Shown here piece after piece: positions 47,366-56,213 of a stretch of DNA of 64,000 nucleotides. Both the position numbers and the translations under genes were made by a program. The number at the start of each line of letters is the position of its first letter. Within the stretch, counting starts at the first letter, position 1. The stretch comes from Rhizobium sp. FKY42 (GTDB taxonomy: Bacteria > Pseudomonadota > Alphaproteobacteria > Rhizobiales > Rhizobiaceae), in assembly GCF_005222835.1 (NCBI RefSeq), contig NZ_STGA01000009.1, positions 1 through 64,000 of the forward strand, in the 5' to 3' direction. Under the pieces are notes generated by a model that did no database searches, was not told the DNA's origin, and saw only the letters and a list, made by a program, of their open reading frames with translations.

Positions 47366-48103
47366 TTAGACGGCAACAGCGCGCAGCGCCTTCGTGGTCT
47401 CGTAAATGCGGGTTAGATGCCTTCGGAAGGCCTCCACCACAGCATCATCATCCTTGCGCTTCAGCGCCTCCACGATTTCCACATGGTCTTCGTAGCTGTT
47501 ATCCGTCGCACCCGGTTTCGCCATGGCCTGACGGCGATAGTCCATCAGATAACCGTAAAGGTCCGTCACGATGTCGGTCAGCAGCGGATTGCCACATACT
47601 CGATAGATTGCCAGATGGAACTCCCGGTCGCAGATCAGAAAACGCATCGTATCCCGGCCTGCTTCCCGCTGGGTCTCCAGCAGGTTTTCCAGCTTCTCAA
47701 TCGTTTCGCCATCCATGTTTCGTGCGGCATGACGCACGACGTCGAGCTCTACCAGTAGTCTCGCGGCATGAACGGCCTCCAGATCGTATCGGTCGATCAC
47801 GCTTTTCGATGCCAGAGTGATCGGCAGATGACTGAGATCGACATCAGCAACACGGCTGCGACTTCCCTGCGATACCTCGATAAACCCTTTGCCTGCGAGG
47901 ATCTGAATGGCCCCACGAACAGTCTCCCGGCTGACATGCAGCACGGCAGCCAGTTCGCGCTCCCCCGGCAGTTCGTCTCCCGATTTCAACATGCCAGTCG
48001 CAATCAAGGTCGTCAGCTTGTCCGCAACCACATCCCGCGCTGTCTGCCGGGTCACCGACCCGCCGACCATAGGAACCTGATGCAGTATGGCATCCGCCTT
48101 CAT
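47366..48103 (-). CDS. GntR-family regulator, FCD subgroup (tetronate region)
   Basis: A 245-residue regulator with the winged helix LPGERELAAVLHVSRETVRGAIQIL (about 44-68) and a helical FCD domain. Candidate metal and ligand residues include Asp and His in ICDREFHLAIYR. GGAGGAAGCGGCA precedes the ATG. It heads the second minus-strand unit, in front of denD. An operator candidate lies 49 bases upstream at 48152. It probably responds to a C4 sugar acid. Confidence 0.86.
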   Translation of the reverse strand: MKADAILHQVPMVGGSVTRQTARDVVADKLTTLIATGMLKSGDELPGERELAAVLHVSRETVRGAIQILAGKGFIEVSQGSRSRVADVDLSHLPITLASKSVIDRYDLEAVHAARLLVELDVVRHAARNMDGETIEKLENLLETQREAGRDTMRFLICDREFHLAIYRVCGNPLLTDIVTDLYGYLMDYRRQAMAKPGATDNSYEDHVEIVEALKRKDDDAVVEAFRRHLTRIYETTKALRAVAV

Positions 48104-48151
48104 TGCCGCTTCCTCCGTCCGCCCTCATTGATCAGTCTTACACTGGTCTAC

Positions 48152-48162
48152 TGGCCGGACCA
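48152..48162 (-). promoter_or_regulatory. candidate FCD/GntR operator
   Basis: TGGCCGGACCA matches the FadR-type half-site pair TGGTCNGACCA at 10 of 11 positions. It lies in the 131-base gap between otnI and the GntR gene. CTGGT and ACCAG flank it as an outer repeat. Confidence 0.42.
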
Positions 48163-48234
48163 CCAGATAAGCACTGTATTTAAGGTTGCGTTAGCGTCAA
48201 TGCAAATTCGTTGCTGCATCGCGGCAATTCTGCG

Positions 48235-49011
48235 TCATTTTCTCCTTTCGAATTTGGACATCCAGCCCAAGCCAGCATCCGTCGTGGCACGCGGGCGATA
48301 CTCTGCCCCGACAGGGTGATCCCAACCGAGGAATGCCAGACGAGACAGAACATAAGGGTAGTCAATCTCGCCGGAATCCGGCTCACCGCGATCAGGCACG
48401 GCAGCGATCTGAACATGTCCGATGTGTGGCATCAGGCGTTCGAAGCGCCGGCACAGATCACCCTCCATGATCTGCACATGGTAGCAGTCAAACATGATCT
48501 TCAGATTGGCGTGGCCGACTTCCTCGATCACCGAAACAGCCTGCGCGGTGGTGCTCAGGAAGTAATCCGGCGCATCGCGGCTATTGAGCGGCTCAATGAG
48601 AATTGTCTTACCCTGGGCCGCGGCCAGTTCGCACGCAATCGTCAGATTGGCGACGTATGTGGCATGAGCCATCTCGCCAGACGCCTTTCCCGCCATAACG
48701 TGAATGTTAGGCACATCGAGCGCGACCGAATAATCCAGCGCCTGGCGAATTGCAGTCTGCGCCTCCAGTTCCCGACCGGGAAGAGCAGTAAGGCCGTTTT
48801 CACCTGCCTCGACCTTTCCCCGAACAGTGTTAAGGCCTAGCATCGGCAAACCCGTTTCATCCAATGCCGTCTTCAACCGATCGACACTCTCATTATATGG
48901 CCAGTGACACTCCACCGCGTCGAAACCGGCTGATTTTGCGGCGCGGATGGCATCAGGTAGCGTCAACTCCTGCCATAGAAAGCCGAGATTGGCGGAAAAA
49001 CGTATCGCCAT
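48235..49011 (-). CDS. otnI: 2-oxo-tetronate isomerase (OtnI-like)
   Basis: A 258-residue TIM-barrel protein of the hydroxypyruvate isomerase (Hyi) group. The start MAIRFSANLGFLW and the metal-site stretches near EPLNSRDAP (about 146) and FDCYHVQIMEGDL (about 181) fit OtnI, which interconverts 2-oxo- and 3-oxo-tetronate. It overlaps otnC by one base. A true hydroxypyruvate isomerase is possible by sequence alone, but its place between otnC and otnK/ltnD partners supports the tetronate role. Confidence 0.82.
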   Translation of the reverse strand: MAIRFSANLGFLWQELTLPDAIRAAKSAGFDAVECHWPYNESVDRLKTALDETGLPMLGLNTVRGKVEAGENGLTALPGRELEAQTAIRQALDYSVALDVPNIHVMAGKASGEMAHATYVANLTIACELAAAQGKTILIEPLNSRDAPDYFLSTTAQAVSVIEEVGHANLKIMFDCYHVQIMEGDLCRRFERLMPHIGHVQIAAVPDRGEPDSGEIDYPYVLSRLAFLGWDHPVGAEYRPRATTDAGLGWMSKFERRK

Positions 49012-49661
49012 CAGTCCCACTCCACATCGAATGTCGTGACCACTTTGGAAATCTGCCCCGGTGTCAGCATGCGTGGCTTCAGTCCGTGGGTCAAAAGCGC
49101 GAGTTTTGCGGTCTCTTCCAGTTCCTCAACCGCAAAGACCGCCGCTTCCAGATCCTTGCCCGCAACCACTGGACCGTGATTGGCCAGCATGACAGCACTG
49201 CGCTTGCCAGCCAGCCCGCGGATTGCGTCGCCCATCGCCGGGTCACCGGGAATGAAATAGGGCAACAGCTTCACCTTACCGAGCTTCATGATCGAATAGG
49301 CGGTGAGTGGCGGCAGCATGTTTTCCGGGTCAACATCCGGCAGCATGGACAATGCGACTGAATGGCATGAATGGAGATGAACCACAGCCCCTGTTTTGGT
49401 GGGTCGTGTTTCATAGAAAGCCACATGAAGCGGCATTTCTTTTGTTGGTTTGTCACCACCGATCAGGCGTCCCTCGGCATCGAAAAGCGAAAGCCTGCCT
49501 GGATCTAGAGTTCCAAATGAACTGCCGGTTGGCGTTACCAGAAGTCGGCCATCCGAAAGCCGTGCCGAAATATTGCCGGAAGAACCTCCGGTCAGGCCCC
49601 GCTCGAACAGCGATCTGGCCATCCGACATATGTCATCCCGTAGCCGCGCTTCTTCGCTCAT
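49011..49661 (-). CDS. otnC: 3-oxo-tetronate 4-phosphate decarboxylase (OtnC-like)
   Basis: A 216-residue class II aldolase/adducin-fold enzyme. GSSGNISARL near 22-31 and VHLHSCHS near 96-103 (metal His residues), with the acidic residue in MPLHVAFYE, are the family landmarks. OtnC converts 3-oxo-tetronate 4-phosphate to dihydroxyacetone phosphate and CO2, feeding glycolysis. Its start overlaps the otnK stop by four bases. Confidence 0.85.
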   Translation of the reverse strand: MSEEARLRDDICRMARSLFERGLTGGSSGNISARLSDGRLLVTPTGSSFGTLDPGRLSLFDAEGRLIGGDKPTKEMPLHVAFYETRPTKTGAVVHLHSCHSVALSMLPDVDPENMLPPLTAYSIMKLGKVKLLPYFIPGDPAMGDAIRGLAGKRSAVMLANHGPVVAGKDLEAAVFAVEELEETAKLALLTHGLKPRMLTPGQISKVVTTFDVEWD

Positions 49662-50926
49662 GAGGCCTCCAGAAGGCTGAGCGCCTGCGCGAAGAAGTCT
49701 TCCGCTCCGAAATTGCCAGACTTCAGGGCCAGTGCGATCGTGCGATCCCCGCTATTCGTAAAGGTCCAGGGCACGCCCGGCGCGATCTCCTTACCGATCG
49801 ATAGCTGCCTGACGCCCAGCGCATTGACGACTGCGCCGGATGTTTCTCCCCCGGCAACCACGAAACGGCTGATACCAAGTTTCGCTGCTTCCTGCGCGAT
49901 CCTGGCTAGCGCCTCCTCGACCAGTGCGCCGGACTTTTCGACGCCAAGCGCCTGCTGATAGTGACGCACCTCATCTGGTTCTGCCGTGGCATAAATGAGC
50001 TTGGCCTCTTCGATTGGAATGTCTCGCAACCAATCCAGCGCAGGTTCCACACCTTGCTCTGCCAAAGCCAATGGATCGAGCCTATGGCTCTTTGCGGCGG
50101 GCAAATAGCGCGCAACCTGCCTGCGGGTCATGGCTGAACAACTGCCGGAGAGTACGAGCTGCCCCTCTCCCACGCGAACCTGAGTTTCCTGACCGCGTGA
50201 ACCAGAAAGTTCGCCCGCATCGGCAAGAAGCTTCGGCAAGGGCATGGCCAGCGCACTACCGCCGGTCACGAGCCGGAACCCCATGGTTGCCTCAGCTGTC
50301 ACTGTCAGGTCATCGTCTGCGACCGCATCGACCACCACATGCAGGACGCCCTCGGTCTTCAGCGTATCCAGTCGCTCGCGCAAAGCCTGGACGCCCTTTG
50401 CCACGACAAGACGATTTGCCAAACCAACGGGTGAGCTTACCTGCGGGGAAAGTAGCCGGACAAGGCTCGAATCCCGCATCGGCGTCAGCGGATGGTCTTT
50501 CATCGGGCTTTCATCAAGTGGCTGCTCACCAACGAAAAGATGCCCCATGAAAACGCTACGCCCATTCTCCGGAAAGGCCGGGCAATAGATTGTCTGTGAC
50601 GCACCAAGCCGCTGCATCAGGGCTTCGGATACAGGTCCTATATTTCCCTTCGGCGTACTGTCGAAGGTGGAGCAATACTTCCAGTAGAACCGCTTTGCAC
50701 CAGCCTGCTCCAACCATTGGGCGGCAGCCAATGCCTTTTCTACAGCCTTCTCGACAGGTATTGTGCGGATCTTCAGCGCAATGATCTCGAAAGGCGCCAC
50801 GGGCTCATCGTCAGGATTTGGCAAGCCAAGCCGCAGGGATACCGGCCAGCCGCTGCGCGACAGAAGCGCCGCAAGGTCGGTTGCACCGGTAAAATCGTCA
50901 GCAATGGCGCCAAAGCGAATCGGCAT
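49658..50926 (-). CDS. otnK: 3-oxo-tetronate kinase (OtnK, DUF1537 family)
   Basis: A 422-residue four-carbon acid sugar kinase. The N-terminus GAIADDFTGATDLA is the substrate-binding hallmark of the family, and the C-terminal domain shows the nucleotide-site stretch VVAGGETSGAVVNAL near 360-374. It phosphorylates 3-oxo-tetronate at O4. GGAGGG precedes the ATG, six bases after the ltnD stop codon. The length equals characterised OtnK enzymes. Confidence 0.9.
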   Translation of the reverse strand: MPIRFGAIADDFTGATDLAALLSRSGWPVSLRLGLPNPDDEPVAPFEIIALKIRTIPVEKAVEKALAAAQWLEQAGAKRFYWKYCSTFDSTPKGNIGPVSEALMQRLGASQTIYCPAFPENGRSVFMGHLFVGEQPLDESPMKDHPLTPMRDSSLVRLLSPQVSSPVGLANRLVVAKGVQALRERLDTLKTEGVLHVVVDAVADDDLTVTAEATMGFRLVTGGSALAMPLPKLLADAGELSGSRGQETQVRVGEGQLVLSGSCSAMTRRQVARYLPAAKSHRLDPLALAEQGVEPALDWLRDIPIEEAKLIYATAEPDEVRHYQQALGVEKSGALVEEALARIAQEAAKLGISRFVVAGGETSGAVVNALGVRQLSIGKEIAPGVPWTFTNSGDRTIALALKSGNFGAEDFFAQALSLLEAS

Positions 50927-50929
50927 AGA

Positions 50930-51835
50930 TTATCCCTCCATGCCGGGAAGCTTGATGGATGCACGCTCTGCCAGGATCTTTGCAACCGCTGCATCATCGT
51001 CCAGTCCGAGGCCGGACTCAGCTGCCTCCTTGAACAGGGCCAGCGCGGCTGCACTGAGCGGCGTGCTGGCGCCCGCTTTGTCAGCCTCGCTGGTCACGAT
51101 ACCAAGATCCTTGACGAAGATGTTGACCGCCGAACGTGGCGTGTAATCGCCATCCACAATGTGCGGCCCTCTGTTTTCGAACATCCAGGAAGAGCCTGCC
51201 GAAACGCGAATGACGTCGAAGACGGTTTGAAGATCGAGGCCTTCGGCGGCAGCCAGTGTCAGCGCCTCCGCCGTTGCCGCGATATGGACACCCGCCAGCA
51301 ACTGGTTGATCATCTTGACCTTGGAGCCCAGCCCGACGTCCGAGCCCAGCCGGAATACCTTTGCAGATACGGCATCCAGCGCCGCGGCCGCATGCTCGAA
51401 CGCTTGGTCGGGCCCTGAGGCCATGACTGTGATTTCGCCTGCCAGAGCTTTGATATGACCGCCGGACACCGGCGCATCGATGACCTGCATACCCGCGCTA
51501 CTCAACCGCGCAGCAAGTTCGATGGTCGCACTGGGCGCCATGGTGACGCAGAGAAGAAATACTGTACCGGCCTTGGCGGATTTCAGCGCGCCTCGCTCGC
51601 CGAACAAGACCTCTTCGGCCTGCCGGGAATTCACCACGAAGACGAAAACCACATCGCTCTCGCCAGCACTGGAAGCGTCAGGATAGGCTTTGCCGCCCTC
51701 CTTCTCGAAACTGGCCAACACTTCGCTGCGAATGTCCACGCCCTTCACAGCGAAGCCCGCGCGCAATAGGGAAAGAGCTGCACCCCAGCCCATGGAGCCT
51801 AGACCGATGACTGTCGCCGTCATTTGCCTCGTCAT
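50930..51835 (-). CDS. ltnD: L-threonate dehydrogenase (LtnD-like)
   Basis: A 301-residue member of the 3-hydroxyisobutyrate dehydrogenase family. The NAD motif GLGSMG lies near 11-16, DAPVSGGHIKA near 119-129 is the substrate segment and the catalytic Lys is in GSKVKMINQLLAG near 171-183. LtnD oxidises L-threonate to 2-oxo-tetronate, the entry step to otnI, otnK and otnC. GGGAGGCGCCAGC fixes the start at 51835. It is the first gene of its operon, divergent from the LacI regulator. Confidence 0.85.
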   Translation of the reverse strand: MTRQMTATVIGLGSMGWGAALSLLRAGFAVKGVDIRSEVLASFEKEGGKAYPDASSAGESDVVFVFVVNSRQAEEVLFGERGALKSAKAGTVFLLCVTMAPSATIELAARLSSAGMQVIDAPVSGGHIKALAGEITVMASGPDQAFEHAAAALDAVSAKVFRLGSDVGLGSKVKMINQLLAGVHIAATAEALTLAAAEGLDLQTVFDVIRVSAGSSWMFENRGPHIVDGDYTPRSAVNIFVKDLGIVTSEADKAGASTPLSAAALALFKEAAESGLGLDDDAAVAKILAERASIKLPGMEG

Positions 51836-51874
51836 GCTGGCGCCTCCCAACGCAATCATGCTTGACACTGGTAT

Positions 51875-51888
51875 CGATACCGGTATCG
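51875..51888. promoter_or_regulatory. LacI operator in the ltnD-lacI gap
   Basis: CGATACCGGTATCG is a perfect 14-bp palindrome with a central CG, and GGTATCGATACC overlaps it as a second palindrome (51870-51881). It lies between the divergent ltnD and LacI genes, so the adjacent LacI protein probably controls both promoters. Confidence 0.6.
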
Positions 51889-51950
51889 GTAACGTATTGG
51901 GTGTTTGTTAACTCTGTCAACCGGGAAATTTCTTGAACAGGATTTCGCAC

Positions 51951-52955
51951 ATGCGTCAGCCAACATTGGAAGAGGTGGCTGCAAGGGCCGGTGTCAGCAA
52001 AATGACAGCGTCGCGAGCGCTCAGGGGTGCGCGCGATGTTTCCGCAGCGAGCATCGAGAAGGTCAAGGTTGCAGCGGAGCAACTGGGCTATGTCGGTAAC
52101 CAGCTCGCGCTTTCTTTGTCGTCGCGTCGGACCAATCTCATCGGCGTCGTTATTCCAAGCATGTCCAACATCGTGTTCCCGGAAGTGCTTGGCGGCATCA
52201 TCGGCGGATTGGAAGGCTCTGGCCTCCAGCCGGTTTTCGGCGTCAGTGACTACGACTTGGACAAGGAACGCGACATCATTCGCAACATGCTGTCATGGCA
52301 GCCCGCGGCCCTCATTATAACGGGGTTGGATCAGCCAGAAGAAACGCGCAAACTGCTGCGCCAGAGCGATATTCCTGTCATCCAGATCATGGATCTGGAC
52401 GGTGAGCCGATAGACTTCGTCGTTGGCCTGTCCCATACGCAGGCCGGGCGTGAGATGGCCGAGGCCATTCTTGCATCAGGCCGCAAACGGATCGGCTACA
52501 TCGGCAGTGCGGTCGATCGCGACAAGCGAGCCATCAAGCGCCGCGCCGGTTTCGAGGCGGTCCTTCAGGATAACGGCCGTTACTTCGTTTCAGTTGAAAC
52601 CAGTCTCGAAGCCTCATCCTCCCGGCTCGGGAGAGATCTGACCGGACGCCTGCTGGCGCGGCATCCGGACCTTGATTGCATCTATTGTTCGAACGACGAC
52701 ATGGCGGCGGGCAGCCTGTTTGCCTGCATGAAGCTGGGACGAGCCGTGCCGGACGACATTCTCATCGCGGGCTTCAACGGGCTTGAAATCACAAGCGCGC
52801 TGCCTGTTCGAATAGCCACCTCGACATCACCCCGCAGAGCCATCGGCGAGCAGGCGGCGCAACTCGCCTTGGCGGCGATGAACGGCAACGGAAGGGATCT
52901 CGCCCGCCGGATCGAGTTGCGGGCAGAGATCACACTGGGCGATGCAGAGAGATAA
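51951..52955 (+). CDS. LacI-family regulator of tetronate catabolism
   Basis: A 334-residue regulator. The helix-turn-helix reads TLEEVAARAGVSKMTASRALRG (about 5-26), followed by the hinge region QLALSLSSRRTN and the type 1 sensor domain. It resembles the GntR-type (gluconate) LacI group. The ATG at 51951 is preferred over a TTG six codons upstream. It is divergent from ltnD, with the 51875 palindrome between. The inducer is probably threonate or a tetronate intermediate. It ends two bases from the convergent aminotransferase gene. Confidence 0.9.
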   Translation: MRQPTLEEVAARAGVSKMTASRALRGARDVSAASIEKVKVAAEQLGYVGNQLALSLSSRRTNLIGVVIPSMSNIVFPEVLGGIIGGLEGSGLQPVFGVSDYDLDKERDIIRNMLSWQPAALIITGLDQPEETRKLLRQSDIPVIQIMDLDGEPIDFVVGLSHTQAGREMAEAILASGRKRIGYIGSAVDRDKRAIKRRAGFEAVLQDNGRYFVSVETSLEASSSRLGRDLTGRLLARHPDLDCIYCSNDDMAAGSLFACMKLGRAVPDDILIAGFNGLEITSALPVRIATSTSPRRAIGEQAAQLALAAMNGNGRDLARRIELRAEITLGDAER

Positions 52956-52957
52956 AC

Positions 52958-54406
52958 TCAGGCCGCCTTCGGGAAGAAGATGGCTCGTGCCGGATCGAAA
53001 CCGTAAACCTCTCCGAAGCTCAGGGCGTCGCTGGCAAGCTGGCTGACACTTTGCAGAATGTAATCCACCTTGGCGTCGTCCAACAGGACTGAAAAGTTGA
53101 GGCGCACGAAGCCCGGCTTTTCCATTTCCTCCCCCGCAAGAATTGCAGTTCGCAGGCGATCGGACTCTTCATCGCTTATATTCAGCAGCCGATGCACGTA
53201 AGGCCCGGCGCAGGCACAGCCGCCGCGCGCCTGAATACCGAAGCGGTCGCTCAACATCCGCGTTGCCAGTTGCTGGTGCACATAGCCCCCTTGCCCGTCG
53301 CGAATACGGAAAGAGAAGATCGGCAGACGTTCCGTGTCGAGATTGCCGAGAAGCTCGATGTTCGGATGCGCGAGCCATGCTGCAAGCGCGCACTGCCGCA
53401 ATTCCTGCTGCCGCTCACTCATATAGTCGGCGCCGATTGCCTCCTTCACCATGAAGGCAAGGGCCGCCCGGATATCGCCCACCACATTCGGTGTACCGGC
53501 CTCCTCACGCGCCTCCAGGTTCTCGGCATAGTCGTGCCCGTGGGACGACACGAAGCGGACGGTCCCGCCCCCGGCCCAAGTCGGCAGATCACGAACGACC
53601 GCATCGCGGCGAACGATCATGATACCTGAGGCGCCGGGTCCACCGATGAACTTGTGCGGCGAGACCACGATGGCGTCGATTGCGGCATCATTCGAAGGCA
53701 ACATCCGGATCGGCACATAGGGCCCGGCACCAGCATAATCCCAGATCATCAGTGCACCGGAGGCTTTGACCATGCGGGTGACTGTCGCTACATCCGTCAC
53801 GATCCCCGTGACGTTCGAAGCTGCCGAGAAACTGCAAATCACGCGGTCAAAACGGCTGGACCCCGCCAAGCACTGCGACAGCGCTGCAAGATCGGGACCG
53901 CCATCTTCCGCTTCCGGCAACTCCACTATGTCAGCGCCAGACTCGCGCCAAGGCAGGATGTTGGAGTGATGCTCGTAAGGGCCAAGGATAACCCGCGTGT
54001 TCGCCTGATCCGCGCCGAAAAGCTTGACGAGACGGTTCAGCCCAGCCGTAGCCCCGGAACCGGTGAAGACGACCGCGTAACGGGAATCGGCGCCACAGAT
54101 TTCGCTGATCCGGCTGCGCGCTTCGCGACGCATGCGTGTCATGGTGCCCCCACAAAAGGAAGCCTCGGTATGGCTGTTCGCATAATAGGGAAGCACGTGC
54201 TCGAGTACGAACTGCTCAACCTGCATGAGTGCACGCCCGGACGCGACATAGTCCGCATAGACAATGGGTTTAGTCCCGAACGGGCCATCTACAACAGCAT
54301 CGCGCCCGATCAGGCCCTTCGCCAGATCCGCAATGATATCCGGTCGTGCCAGTGACTGCTCGAACCTGGCGAGTGCGCTGACTGGCTGCTGAACGCCCTG
54401 ATCCAT
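52958..54406 (-). CDS. class V aminotransferase/cysteine desulfurase-like PLP enzyme
   Basis: A 482-residue PLP enzyme of fold type I. The PLP-binding Lys is in VSPHKFIGGPGASG (near 247). The segments YADYVASG and PYYANSHTEASF resemble cysteine desulfurase/selenocysteine lyase starts. The C-terminal RGGCACAGPYVHRLL puts Cys residues where desulfurases carry the catalytic Cys. The length exceeds SufS by about 70 residues. It could remove sulphur or act as a transaminase, and the substrate is not known. It is divergent from an Lrp-family gene, which suggests an amino acid or thiol amino acid as the effector. No scaffold or Fe-S genes adjoin. Confidence 0.8.
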   Translation of the reverse strand: MDQGVQQPVSALARFEQSLARPDIIADLAKGLIGRDAVVDGPFGTKPIVYADYVASGRALMQVEQFVLEHVLPYYANSHTEASFCGGTMTRMRREARSRISEICGADSRYAVVFTGSGATAGLNRLVKLFGADQANTRVILGPYEHHSNILPWRESGADIVELPEAEDGGPDLAALSQCLAGSSRFDRVICSFSAASNVTGIVTDVATVTRMVKASGALMIWDYAGAGPYVPIRMLPSNDAAIDAIVVSPHKFIGGPGASGIMIVRRDAVVRDLPTWAGGGTVRFVSSHGHDYAENLEAREEAGTPNVVGDIRAALAFMVKEAIGADYMSERQQELRQCALAAWLAHPNIELLGNLDTERLPIFSFRIRDGQGGYVHQQLATRMLSDRFGIQARGGCACAGPYVHRLLNISDEESDRLRTAILAGEEMEKPGFVRLNFSVLLDDAKVDYILQSVSQLASDALSFGEVYGFDPARAIFFPKAA

Positions 54407-54504
54407 GATGAAACTCCCCTCAAATCCTGTAGCGTCAAGTTAGCGATTGCAGGACGGTGGTTTCATCCTCTATTTTTACCGAAATTTGCTGGAGCTTGTT
54501 TCAA

Positions 54505-54984
54505 ATGACCCAAGAAGTTGCAAAAATCGATAGCATTGATCGACGTATTCTCACGTGTCTGCAAATCAACGGTGCTCTTTCCCAGCGTGAACTGGCCGAG
54601 CAGGTAGGGCTGTCCCAGAACGCCTGCGGACGGCGGCTGCAGCGTTTACAGGAAAGCGGCGTAATTACCGGGTCGCAGGCGTCGGTCGACCTTCCCGCGG
54701 TGGGCCTCGATCTCACCGTCTTCGTCATGATCCGCACACGTCATCATTCCAAGGATTGGGCGGAGGCGTTTCGCAAGCACGTGGACAGACTGCCGGAGGT
54801 CGTAGACTTCTATCGTATTGGCGGAGATTGGGACTATCTGCTGAAAGTCGTGACGCGCGGAATGCGCGGCTATGACGCCTTCTATCAGAAGCTCATCACC
54901 GACTTCGACTTCTCGACCGTTACCGGCTTCTTCTCGATGGAGGCCATACTCCAGAACAGGCCCACCGACCTCACAAAACTGTAA
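54505..54984 (+). CDS. Lrp/AsnC-family regulator
   Basis: A 159-residue regulator with the N-terminal helix-turn-helix IDRRILTCLQINGALSQREL (about 10-29), then LSQNACGRRLQRLQESGVI, and a C-terminal RAM (amino-acid-binding) domain with YDAFYQKLITDFDFSTVTGFFS. It is divergent from the aminotransferase gene with a 98-base gap and probably controls it in response to an amino acid. GGAG ten bases upstream supports the ATG at 54505. Confidence 0.9.
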   Translation: MTQEVAKIDSIDRRILTCLQINGALSQRELAEQVGLSQNACGRRLQRLQESGVITGSQASVDLPAVGLDLTVFVMIRTRHHSKDWAEAFRKHVDRLPEVVDFYRIGGDWDYLLKVVTRGMRGYDAFYQKLITDFDFSTVTGFFSMEAILQNRPTDLTKL

Positions 54985-55092
54985 GAGCCCAAGCTTTCAC
55001 CGAAATGTGAAATGGCTGTTCATTCGCTCACTCGTGCTGGGCGCAACCTGTGTTAAAGTTGCGAATATCCGAATGCTTGTGAAGAGAATGCC

Positions 55093-55869
55093 ATGCTTTC
55101 CACACTTGCAGTCCTCTTGAGCCTGACCAGCCTTCATAGCGCCCCCGTCGCCACGCGCGGCAATGAGGTGGATGTCGAACTGGTTCTCGCCGTCGATACA
55201 TCCCGCTCCATGGACTATGAAGAAGTCAGAATACAGCGTGAAGGCTATGTGGCGGCTCTTCAGCATCCGGAATTCATCAATGCGGTAAAGATGGGGCTGA
55301 TTGGCAAGATCGCCATCACCTACTATGAATGGGCGGGCGAAGTAGACCCGTCTTCCGTTCTTGATTGGCAAATCATCGAGACCGGCGCGGATGCAAAAGC
55401 TTTCGCAGATAAACTGGCGGCAAGGCCGATTGCCACACAACGGCGCACATCCATATCTGCTGCCATTACTTATGGTACATCGACGATCGGTGGAAACCGG
55501 TTCGAAGGACTGCGCAAGGTCATCGATGTGTCAGGCGATGGCCCGAACAACATGGGTGCACCCGTCGAAAGTGCACGCGATCAGGCCATAGCGTCAGGTA
55601 TCATCATCAATGGCTTGGCGCTTGTTTTGCGTCCCTCTGGCACGACAACGGGTCTTGATCGATATTACAAGGATTGCGTCATCGGAGGACCGGGATCATT
55701 CGTGTTGCCCGTCCAGAAGATCGAGGATTTCGAAGTGGCTGTCCGGCGGAAGCTGATCATGGAAGTCAGCGGGCTGCAGCAGCCAGCCGATATATGGAAG
55801 ATCGCGGCAGAACCCAAATCGGACTGTTTTGTCGGCGAAAACCAATGGCGCGAATTTTTCGATCGTTAA
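55093..55869 (+). CDS. DUF1194 von Willebrand factor A-like protein
   Basis: A 258-residue exported protein. The N-terminal hydrophobic stretch (1-18, LSTLAVLLSLTSLHSA) is a likely signal peptide. The MIDAS metal motif DTSRSMD (about 35-41) begins a vWA domain, with the Thr in RRTSISAAI and the Asp in VIDVSGDG as further metal ligands. DUF1194 proteins are common in alphaproteobacteria and uncharacterised. It is isolated between an Lrp gene and the FMN leader, so its role is unknown. Confidence 0.8.
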   Translation: MLSTLAVLLSLTSLHSAPVATRGNEVDVELVLAVDTSRSMDYEEVRIQREGYVAALQHPEFINAVKMGLIGKIAITYYEWAGEVDPSSVLDWQIIETGADAKAFADKLAARPIATQRRTSISAAITYGTSTIGGNRFEGLRKVIDVSGDGPNNMGAPVESARDQAIASGIIINGLALVLRPSGTTTGLDRYYKDCVIGGPGSFVLPVQKIEDFEVAVRRKLIMEVSGLQQPADIWKIAAEPKSDCFVGENQWREFFDR

Positions 55870-55938
55870 CAGTTTCCGTACCGATTTCTTCAGAAAAGTA
55901 CTTGCAATAGAGACGATAATCTACCTATCTTGTAGACG

Positions 55939-56083
55939 TTCTCAGGGCGGGGTGAAATTCCCCACCGGCGGTAAGGAGAGTTTTCTTCGAGCCCGCGAGC
56001 GCCTTTGCCGATGAGGTGAAGGGTCAGCAGATCCGGTGCAACTCCGGAGCCGACGGTATAGTCCGGATGGAAGAGAGCAAGCA
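55939..56083 (+). ncRNA. FMN riboswitch (RFN element)
   Basis: The conserved RFN blocks occur in order: CTCAGGGCGGGGTGAAATTC, CCACCGGCGGTAA, AGCCCGCGAGCG, a variable arm, GTCAGCAGATCCGGTG, CTCCGGAGCCGACGG and AGTCCGGATGGAAGAGAG. They lie in the leader of ribB. On binding FMN the RNA should shut off ribB, by early termination or by masking the start; no clear terminator was seen in the 130 bases after it. Confidence 0.95.
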
Positions 56084-56213
56084 GAGTGCGCTCGGGCCGC
56101 CGTGGCCTGCGCGTGTGAATGCCTGTTCGCCCAAGGGCAGTTTTCGCGTGTTCCCGAAAGGATACGCAAAGAACGCAGCCGGAAACGGCTTAACCCTTGA
56201 AAGGCAAGTTGAA

